Shown here: piece after piece, positions 58,202 through 64,000 of the stretch
Numbering within the stretch: position 1 is the stretch's first letter
How the letters are laid out: each line of letters begins with the position of its first letter
Assembly (NCBI GenBank): GCA_016234495.1
Contig: JACRBI010000009.1
Span: forward strand, 1-64,000
Length of the DNA stretch: 64,000 nucleotides
Direction of reading: 5' to 3'
DNA from: Chloroflexota bacterium
GTDB lineage: Bacteria > Chloroflexota > Anaerolineae > Anaerolineales > Villigracilaceae
Position numbers and translations under genes: made by a program
The notes under the pieces: generated by a model
Told to the model about the DNA's origin: nothing
Seen by the model: the letters and a program-made list of their open reading frames with translations, nothing else
Databases searched by the model: none

Positions 58202-58229
58202 ATCGCAGAGATTGAATGGATAATTTATT

Positions 58230-59816
58230 ATGAAGTGGCTATCGTGGTCATGGTCATTTGGCCGCATCCGCGGTGTGGATATCCGCTTTCATTTTTCCAT
58301 GCTGTTCAGCATTCCGATCGCGTACTATTTATTTCAGCCCGTCAACCTGAGGGAAATCCTTGTCGCAGTTTTATGGGTGACTGGTTTTCTAGCCTGTATT
58401 TTCCTGCATGAATTTGGTCACATGCTTGCCGCCCAACTTGTCGGCGTGGAAGTGAAAAGCATCGTCATCTGGCTGCTCGGCGGATTCACGAATCTCAGCC
58501 GCAAAGCGGAAAAGCCATCGCACCATCTGGTCATCTCTGCGGCGGGGCCGTTGGTCAATATGTTTCTCGCCTTTCTCTGTGTGCTGTTTTATATCATTTT
58601 GTCTTTTGTGTTTTTACCAAACCTTCAAAACGTCGATCTATTCCTGTGGGCGCAGACCATTGTCAATTTGATGTTTTCGCTCACGATTGTGAATCTTGTC
58701 CTGGTCGCCTTTAATATCCTGCCCATCTATCCGTTGGACGGAGGCAATATCCTGCATTCGTTTTTGGAGATCTTCTTCGGCAAAACAAACGCAGACTTGA
58801 TTACGCTGGTCGTCAGTATTCCAATATTAATTGGCCTGGTCATTTTCGGCCTTCTCACCCGCGATTACTTGCTTCTCTTTTCCTGCGCGTTGATCGGGCT
58901 TGCGGTCAGCACGCTCAATCGTTCTTCACAGTATTGGATCAACCTGGGAGTCAATTACCTGTTCAAACGCTCGGGCTATTTCTATCTCAAAGGTGATTAC
59001 GAACAAGCCGTTCAATACTATTCCCGCGAGATCGACCGCGAGCCGCATCAGCCGAATCATTATCTGGCGCGCGCCGCCTGCCATTTGAATCTTCTGCAAA
59101 AAGAGCGGGCGCTTGCAGATGCTGAACGCGCTTTAAAGCTTGCCCCAAAAAGCGCGCTTGCGCTGCAACTGCGCGGCGAGTTGTATTCGATGGACAAGGA
59201 TTATGATTCTGCGCTGGAATATTTCAACCGCGCGCAGGAAATCAACCCCCATTGGGCGGTTCCCTACTTTGACCGTGGGTCTGTGCTGCTGGAAAAAAAG
59301 GATTTTTCCTCCGCTTTGGAAGAGTTGAACAAAGCCATCTCACTTAATGGACAATTTTCCCTGTTCCATGTGATTCGCTCGCAGATTCATTTCAGGCTCG
59401 GGAATCTCGACGCCGCGCATAAAGATCAAGACTACGCTGTGAACCTCTCGGAAAAAGATGCTTTGACGATGGTCGAGGTGAATATGCAGGTTTATGAAAA
59501 CTACCTCGACTGGGCTGAGGATTATTACGCGCGCATTTTGTCGAGGCAGCCAAATTCATGGTACGCCTATCAAGGCCGCGCAGATGCTTATCGCGCCAAC
59601 AATGAACATGAAAAAGCAGTGATGGATTACACCCGCGCCATAGCAATCGCTCCGCGCGAGGCGCACCTGTACCTGTCGCGCGGCAAATCCTTTTTTACGT
59701 CAACGCAAATTGACAAGGCACGGGATGATTTTCAAAAGAGCCTGACTCTGACGGACAAGCAGCATTTGAAACGGCAGGCGGAAGAGATGTTGAAAAGCAT
59801 TCAGGAGCTTACATGA
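58230..59816 (+). CDS. Site-2-protease (M50) with C-terminal TPR repeats
   Basis: The 528-residue protein has about six membrane helices with the zinc-binding motif FLHEFGHMLAAQL and the second motif LPIYPLDGGNIL, both intact, then about seven TPR units (EQAVQYYSREIDREPHQPN, ALEYFNRAQEINPHWA and others). It probably cleaves within the membrane, with the TPRs binding partners. It overlaps the isochorismatase-like gene by four bases. In contrast, the window's two other M50-like proteins have altered motifs. Confidence 0.88.
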   Translation: MKWLSWSWSFGRIRGVDIRFHFSMLFSIPIAYYLFQPVNLREILVAVLWVTGFLACIFLHEFGHMLAAQLVGVEVKSIVIWLLGGFTNLSRKAEKPSHHLVISAAGPLVNMFLAFLCVLFYIILSFVFLPNLQNVDLFLWAQTIVNLMFSLTIVNLVLVAFNILPIYPLDGGNILHSFLEIFFGKTNADLITLVVSIPILIGLVIFGLLTRDYLLLFSCALIGLAVSTLNRSSQYWINLGVNYLFKRSGYFYLKGDYEQAVQYYSREIDREPHQPNHYLARAACHLNLLQKERALADAERALKLAPKSALALQLRGELYSMDKDYDSALEYFNRAQEINPHWAVPYFDRGSVLLEKKDFSSALEELNKAISLNGQFSLFHVIRSQIHFRLGNLDAAHKDQDYAVNLSEKDALTMVEVNMQVYENYLDWAEDYYARILSRQPNSWYAYQGRADAYRANNEHEKAVMDYTRAIAIAPREAHLYLSRGKSFFTSTQIDKARDDFQKSLTLTDKQHLKRQAEEMLKSIQELT

Positions 59817-60376
59817 AAACTGCATTGCTGGTAATTGACATTCAAAAAGACTATTTCCCCGGTGGCAAGATGGAACTTGTAAATCCGCTCGAGGCCGCGA
59901 AGAAAGCCTATATGCTTCTTCAATGCTTCCGTGAACATGGCGGGCGTCACGTCCACATTCAACATATTGCGCTGAAACCTGATGCGCCTTTTTTTGTGAG
60001 AGGCACAACAGGGTCAGACATTCATGATTCCGTTGCGCATTTCGAGGGTGAGCCGATCGTTTATAAACATTATCCAAACTCATTCCGCGAAACGAATCTG
60101 CTTGATTTGTTGAAGGAGTGGGGGATCGAGCGTGTGGTCATCTCAGGCATGATGACCCACATGTGCGTGGACGCCACGGCCCGCGCCGCCGCAGACTTTG
60201 GCTTTCAGGTCTGGGTCGCAGAAGATGCCTGCGCCGCGCGTGACCTGAAATATGGTGAAACGACGATTCCCGCGGAACACGTCCACAAGGCGTTTCTGGC
60301 GGCGCTGAAGTCTTACGGGCAGGTGATGACGTCAGAGCAAATCATGGCTCAGTTGGCAGCAGAGCAATATGCGTAA
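59813..60376 (+). CDS. Isochorismatase-family cysteine hydrolase
   Basis: The 187-residue protein has ALLVIDIQKDYFPGG (Asp), the Lys in PIVYKHYPNSF, and the nucleophile Cys in GMMTHMCVDATARAAADFG. Members cleave amides such as nicotinamide or N-carbamoyl compounds; the substrate here is unknown. It overlaps the M50-TPR gene. Confidence 0.85.
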   Translation: MKTALLVIDIQKDYFPGGKMELVNPLEAAKKAYMLLQCFREHGGRHVHIQHIALKPDAPFFVRGTTGSDIHDSVAHFEGEPIVYKHYPNSFRETNLLDLLKEWGIERVVISGMMTHMCVDATARAAADFGFQVWVAEDACAARDLKYGETTIPAEHVHKAFLAALKSYGQVMTSEQIMAQLAAEQYA

Positions 60377-60401
60377 TAAAACTTAGAGGGTGAAGAGGGG
60401 A

Positions 60402-61157
60402 CTATTCCCTGATCTTCACGAAGAATCCACCCGTGTCTTTTTCGTGGATTTCAAACTGATCCTTGAATTTCATCATCATCTTCGAAAGTTGTTTGTGACC
60501 GTACGTGCGCGGGTCAAAGCCGGGGTCAAGCTGATAAAGCGCGTTGCCCATGTTCGCCAGCGAAGCCCAGCCATCCTGCTGGACTGCCATTTCAAATGCC
60601 TGAGTGAGCAAAGGCACGGGGTCAACTTCCTCTTTTTCTTCCTTGATTTTCTTTGCCCCATCTTTTGGTTTATTGCGCTGCTGTGGGGCAGCCTTTTTCA
60701 CAGTCACCAGATTTTCGGTATAGACGAACACGTCACAGGCGTTGACAAAAGGCTTGGGCGTTTTCTTCTCGCCGATGCCCATGACAAAGATACCCGTCTC
60801 TCGAATGCGGGTAGCAAGCCTGGTGTAATCGCTGTCAGATGAGACGAGGCAGAAGCCGTCCACCACATCCGCGTGCAGGATGTCCATCGCGTCGATGATC
60901 ATGGCGCTGTCGGTGGCGTTCTTGCCGATCGTATAGCGAAACTGCTGAATGGGTTGGAAGGCGTGAAAGTTCAACGTCTCCTTCCATGAATTCATGTTGG
61001 CTGTCGTCCAGTCGCCGTAGATGCGGCGGACGGTCACTTGTCCGTGACGGCCAGCTTCCACCAGCATTTGTGAGAGCAGCCCGGCCTGGGCATTATCGCC
61101 GTCGATCAACATGGCGATTTTGTTGCGTGCGAGGGATTTTATCTGTTCGTCTGTCAT
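60402..61157 (-). CDS. NYN (LabA-like PIN) domain protein with OST-HTH/LOTUS domain
   Basis: The 251-residue protein starts with a NYN domain (AMLIDGDNAQAGLLSQML, GKNATDSAMIIDAMDIL, FCLVSSDSDYTRLATRI; the acidic metal residues are present) and has a C-terminal LOTUS-like domain (PLLTQAFEMAVQQDGWASLANMGNALYQLDP) with GFFVKIRE. Family members cut RNA. The ATG at 61157 lies six bases after TATAAT (61164-61169), so it is leaderless. Confidence 0.9.
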   Translation of the reverse strand: MTDEQIKSLARNKIAMLIDGDNAQAGLLSQMLVEAGRHGQVTVRRIYGDWTTANMNSWKETLNFHAFQPIQQFRYTIGKNATDSAMIIDAMDILHADVVDGFCLVSSDSDYTRLATRIRETGIFVMGIGEKKTPKPFVNACDVFVYTENLVTVKKAAPQQRNKPKDGAKKIKEEKEEVDPVPLLTQAFEMAVQQDGWASLANMGNALYQLDPGFDPRTYGHKQLSKMMMKFKDQFEIHEKDTGGFFVKIRE

Positions 61158-61247
61158 GTGGTCATTATACACTCCTCTCCGCAATCCTTTACCAAACCTT
61201 TACAATGGCTTTATGATAAGCAAACCCAAACATAAGAGAATCGCGCC

Positions 61248-61931
61248 ATGACAAAAATACTCGTAATCGATGATGAACCTTCCATTGTGAATCTTGTTCA
61301 GGCGTACCTGAAGCCAGAGGGATATGAAGTGTTCACTGCAGCGGACGGACCTGCTGGACTTAAGGCCGTCCGCGCCTTTAAGCCCGACCTGGTTGTGCTG
61401 GATGTCATGCTGCCCGGCATGGATGGATTGGAATTGCTCTCGCGCCTGCGCCGCGAGTCGCAAGTGTATGTCATTTTGCTGACCGCCCGCACCGAAGAGA
61501 CCGATAAGATTGTCGGCCTCTCTGTCGGGGCGGATGATTACGTGACAAAGCCATTCAGCCCGCGCGAGTTGGTGGCCAGAGTCAAGGCAGCGTTAAGGCG
61601 CATTCAAACAGGAGCAGGCCTGGGCGAAGTCGGAAGCGTGCTGGCTTTTCGTCATGTCCGAGTCGATAAAGGCGCGCGCCAAGTCACAGTGGATGATCAT
61701 CCCATTGACCTGACAGCCAGCGAATTCGACCTGCTGCTTGCGCTTGCAGAGAATCGCGGACGCGTGCTTTCGCGCGAGCAATTGCTGGAGCGCGTTTGGG
61801 GTGGTACGTATTTTGGCGAGATGCGTGTGGTGGATGTTCATCTTGGGCACGTGCGCCAGAAATTAGGCGACCCCGATCTGATTGCCACTGTGCGCGGTGT
61901 TGGCTATCGTTTCGATGACGAGCCTTTATAG
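61248..61931 (+). CDS. OmpR/PhoB-type response regulator
   Basis: The 227-residue protein has a receiver (LVIDDEPSIVNLVQAYL; Asp in LVVLDVMLPGMDG; Lys in DYVTKPFSPREL) and a winged-helix output domain (LTASEFDLLLALAENRGRVLSREQLLERVWG). It is co-transcribed with the kinase 12 bases downstream. Confidence 0.93.
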   Translation: MTKILVIDDEPSIVNLVQAYLKPEGYEVFTAADGPAGLKAVRAFKPDLVVLDVMLPGMDGLELLSRLRRESQVYVILLTARTEETDKIVGLSVGADDYVTKPFSPRELVARVKAALRRIQTGAGLGEVGSVLAFRHVRVDKGARQVTVDDHPIDLTASEFDLLLALAENRGRVLSREQLLERVWGGTYFGEMRVVDVHLGHVRQKLGDPDLIATVRGVGYRFDDEPL

Positions 61932-61943
61932 AATTGGTGACCC

Positions 61944-63095
61944 ATGAAAATCATCCGCTCGCATTTGGGTATAAAACTTTTCCTTTCATATTTTGTTGTG
62001 ATTCTGGTCGGCATGTCAGTCATCGGAATCACCACAAAGTTTGTCATGCCGGCTGCGTACGCGCGGCACTTGTCTTTTATGGAATCGCAGTTCGGCGCTG
62101 AAACCGGTACAGGCCAGGGATTAATGGGGCAGGGGCGCGGACAGGGCATGGGTATGATGTCTGAGTTTTATACCAATTTTCAAGCCACGTTTAATGAGTC
62201 GTTGGTCATCGCGGTGATCGCGGCATCACTCGTTGCCTTGATTGTCAGCCTGGTTTTTAGCCGAAGTATTCTTGCCCCCGTCAATGTGATGATGAATGCC
62301 AGCCAGCGAATCGCGGATGGGCATTATGACGAACGCGTGGAATCTCGCGGCGATGATGAGCTGAATCAACTTGCGGGAAGTTTCAATCAAATGGCAGAAC
62401 AGCTTGAACAGGTCGAATCCATGCGCCGCCGTTTGATCGGCGATGTGGCGCATGAACTCCGCACGCCGCTCACTGCCATCAAGGGTTATGCCGAAGGGTT
62501 GATGGACGGCGTGCTTCCCGCCGCATCCGAAAGTTATCAACAAATTCATGCCGAGTCCGAGCGCTTGAATCGGCTGGTCGATGACTTGCAGGAATTGAGT
62601 CGGGTTGAATCTCGCGCGACTCAACTTGATGTTCACCCTGTGGATTCGGCTGCCATCATCAAAACGGTGACAAAGCGATTGCAGCATCAGTTCGATGACA
62701 AGCGCGTCAATCTGACCTCGAGCCTGCCGCGTGAACCCATACATCTCCTGGCTGACGAAGACCGGGTGATCCAGATTCTTACCAATTTGATCGGGAATGC
62801 TTTGCAATACACGCCTGAGGAAGGATCGGTTACTGTTTCCATCGTCAGTGAAAAAGAGGAAGCGCGCATCTCCGTCCGCGATACTGGCGCTGGCATCCCT
62901 CCCGAGCACCTTGCTAAAATTTTTGATCGCTTCTACCGCGTGGACAAATCGCGGGCGCGTTCTCGTGGCGGCTCAGGCATTGGGCTAACGATTGCGAAGC
63001 ACCTGGTCGAAGCGCATGGCGGTCAAATTTGGGCGGAGAGCGCAGGCGAAAATAAAGGCAGTGTATTTGTGTTTACACTGCCTCTGTCAAAATAG
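61944..63095 (+). CDS. Sensor histidine kinase (HAMP, HisKA)
   Basis: The 383-residue protein has two membrane helices bordering a short extracytoplasmic loop rich in Gly, Met and Gln (GTGQGLMGQGRGQGMGMM), a HAMP domain (NASQRIADGHYDERVESRGDDELNQLAGSFNQM), HisKA with GDVAHELRTPLTAIKG, and a HATPase domain (NLIGNALQYTP, DTGAGIPPEHLAKIFDRFYR). The loop may bind a metal such as copper. It sits with the OmpR regulator and probably feeds a membrane or metal response. Confidence 0.9.
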   Translation: MKIIRSHLGIKLFLSYFVVILVGMSVIGITTKFVMPAAYARHLSFMESQFGAETGTGQGLMGQGRGQGMGMMSEFYTNFQATFNESLVIAVIAASLVALIVSLVFSRSILAPVNVMMNASQRIADGHYDERVESRGDDELNQLAGSFNQMAEQLEQVESMRRRLIGDVAHELRTPLTAIKGYAEGLMDGVLPAASESYQQIHAESERLNRLVDDLQELSRVESRATQLDVHPVDSAAIIKTVTKRLQHQFDDKRVNLTSSLPREPIHLLADEDRVIQILTNLIGNALQYTPEEGSVTVSIVSEKEEARISVRDTGAGIPPEHLAKIFDRFYRVDKSRARSRGGSGIGLTIAKHLVEAHGGQIWAESAGENKGSVFVFTLPLSK

Positions 63096-63107
63096 ATTAT
63101 TCTGAAG

Positions 63108-63791
63108 CTATGGCTGAATTGGTTTGATCACGCCGACATCAGATGGGGCGCCGCCGAATAAGCCAATATCTGTGCAGGAGGGTTTGTCCACCCGCAGCAA
63201 GACCACATCATTCGATGAAACATCCACCTGAATCAGCGTCTCCTGCTTGTAAGCCGAGTCGACGGTTAACTTCAACGTCACCTGATATTGAGCTGGCAAG
63301 TTTGGAATGCAGACCTTTTTGTCGGGATGTTCGCGGTCTTCGTCGAGCGCGCGCAGCAGGGCGCAGGTGTTGGGCAGATCAACTGTGCCGGTGTTTTTCA
63401 CTGTCACATAGGCGTTCGTTACTTCGCCCATGCCATGGGTAATGTCGATGCTGGTATTGCAGCCGAGGATGTCTACTACGGCAGATTGAATCGGCGCGGT
63501 GGTTGGCGTATCCGAAGGGATGGTCGGCGCAAGCGTCAATGTCAGTGTGGGAGTTTCGGTATTCGTCGGTGTGGCAGAGGCGGTGACGGTAAAGTCTGTT
63601 GCAGGCGTTTGTGTGATGATTGCGGTGGGAAACGTCGGCGGCGGCAGGATGAACGGGGTGGCAGTAACAACTCCCGGCGTCCGTGAGGGAATCGGAGTCC
63701 AGATGGGGAATGGCTGAGGCGGAATCCCCCATGTATCGCAGGCTGAAAGGAAAATCGCGCAAATAAGTAAAGTGAATAAACCCTTCTTCAT
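63108..63791 (-). CDS. Thr/Pro-linker lipoprotein with Ig-like tail
   Basis: The roughly 227-residue protein has a lipobox (FLSACDTW), a Thr/Pro-rich linker with TPTNTETPTLTLTLAP and then a beta domain with VTNAYVTVKNTGTVDLP and YQVTLKLTVDSAYKQ, probably Ig-like. The start is an ATGATG pair; TATAAT (63798-63803) lies three bases before the first ATG, so leaderless translation from the second ATG (63791) fits best. The 3' end is 12 bases from the histidine kinase stop. Confidence 0.75.
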   Translation of the reverse strand: MKKGLFTLLICAIFLSACDTWGIPPQPFPIWTPIPSRTPGVVTATPFILPPPTFPTAIITQTPATDFTVTASATPTNTETPTLTLTLAPTIPSDTPTTAPIQSAVVDILGCNTSIDITHGMGEVTNAYVTVKNTGTVDLPNTCALLRALDEDREHPDKKVCIPNLPAQYQVTLKLTVDSAYKQETLIQVDVSSNDVVLLRVDKPSCTDIGLFGGAPSDVGVIKPIQP

Positions 63792-63834
63792 CATGCCATT
63801 ATACCTTCTGATTTTGCGAGGTCGTTTGGGGAAA

Positions 63835-64000
63835 TCATCTGCTCGAAGTTTTTTCTTCTAATTCCTTCCAGCTTGGCTCTACAAGGATCGACCCGTCCGG
63901 GAAGATGATGGTTGGGACGCTTCGGTAACCGTTGTTTATGTCCATCACAAACTTAATGGCGGCCTCATTTCCCTCAAGTCCCACGCGAAGGTACTCGATG
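63835..64000 (-). CDS. 3' part of a glutaredoxin/thioredoxin-fold protein
   Basis: The frame entering from the window edge ends at TGA 63835 and encodes IEYLRVGLEGNEAAIKFVMD, then NNGYRSVPTIIFPDGSILVE. The cis-Pro motif SVPTIIFPDG is typical of glutaredoxin-like proteins (mycoredoxin/NrdH type). The CxxC part lies outside the window. It is likely to be a disulfide reductase, although this cannot be checked from the fragment. Confidence 0.75.
   Translation of the reverse strand, partial: IEYLRVGLEGNEAAIKFVMDINNGYRSVPTIIFPDGSILVEPSWKELEEKTSSR

Noticed and set aside
58230-59816. Third altered M50 protein
   Set aside because: HEFGH and DGG are both intact here, so it is a normal site-2 protease.

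Overview
The window reads as chromosomal DNA of a member of the phylum Chloroflexota, most likely class Anaerolineae. This is inferred from gene content and style, not from a marker gene. The pointers are Thr/Pro-rich lipoproteins, a CAP-domain lipoprotein with an NBR1-like Ig domain, a zinc-ribbon/LysM membrane protein, an M50 protease fused to TPRs, a separate nitrilase/NAD synthetase pair, an indolepyruvate-type 2-ketoacid:ferredoxin oxidoreductase of an anaerobe-like metabolism, and many NarL-type two-component systems. Coding density is high. There is no rRNA, no CRISPR array, no prophage and no classical insertion sequence with a DDE transposase; the only transposase-like gene is a REP-associated tyrosine transposase.

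Layout. 0.2-6.6 kb is a branched-chain amino-acid block: leuB, a first branched-chain aminotransferase, two tRNA-Ala genes, a leucine-type T-box leader, a second aminotransferase and leuS. 6.7-14 kb is a minus-strand run of envelope proteins and small enzymes ending with gamma-glutamyltransferase. 14.05-14.72 kb is a REP/RAYT element. 14.7-19.1 kb (minus) holds a CorC-type transporter, a deaminase, a tiny membrane protein, selD and an SPFH protein. The selD gene contains an in-frame UGA with a SECIS-like hairpin, so it encodes a selenoprotein. 19.2-23.3 kb has a PyrK-like protein, a secreted repeat protein and the ManNAcA pair (epimerase and dehydrogenase). 23.5-26.9 kb has NfeD/slipin, an acetyltransferase, RNase D and tRNA-Ser. 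26.9-29.9 kb has a NarL-type two-component system followed by small membrane proteins. 29.9-32.9 kb has NAD synthesis and an MFS exporter. 32.9-38.8 kb (minus) has lipid and membrane functions, ClpS and a His-rich DMT permease. 38.9-41.8 kb is a four-subunit 2-ketoacid:ferredoxin oxidoreductase operon. 42-48.2 kb has an M50-like protein with a degenerate active site, an epimerase, a nucleotidyltransferase and a second NarL-type system next to small membrane proteins. 48.2-52.7 kb has MarR and PadR regulators with a haloalkane-dehalogenase-like enzyme and membrane proteins. 52.9-64 kb has an orphan protein, thiolase, SufE plus rhodanese, RNase H, M50-TPR, isochorismatase, NYN/LOTUS RNA-binding protein, an OmpR-type two-component system and a thioredoxin-fold fragment.

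Three genome-style features stand out. First, several families of short periodic or palindromic repeats sit between genes and also inside reading frames without breaking them (leuS twice, the UDP-GlcNAc epimerase, a CPBP protease, and the C-termini of a dehydrogenase and a methyltransferase). Second, about ten genes have a TATAAT-like -10 box only 6-10 nt before the start codon and no ribosome-binding site, which predicts leaderless mRNAs; genes inside operons instead use ordinary GGAGG-type sites. Third, the selD gene would be miscalled as a shorter gene by any caller that treats UGA only as stop. These three, plus the RAYT with GTAG-hairpin REPs, are the observations I would follow first.
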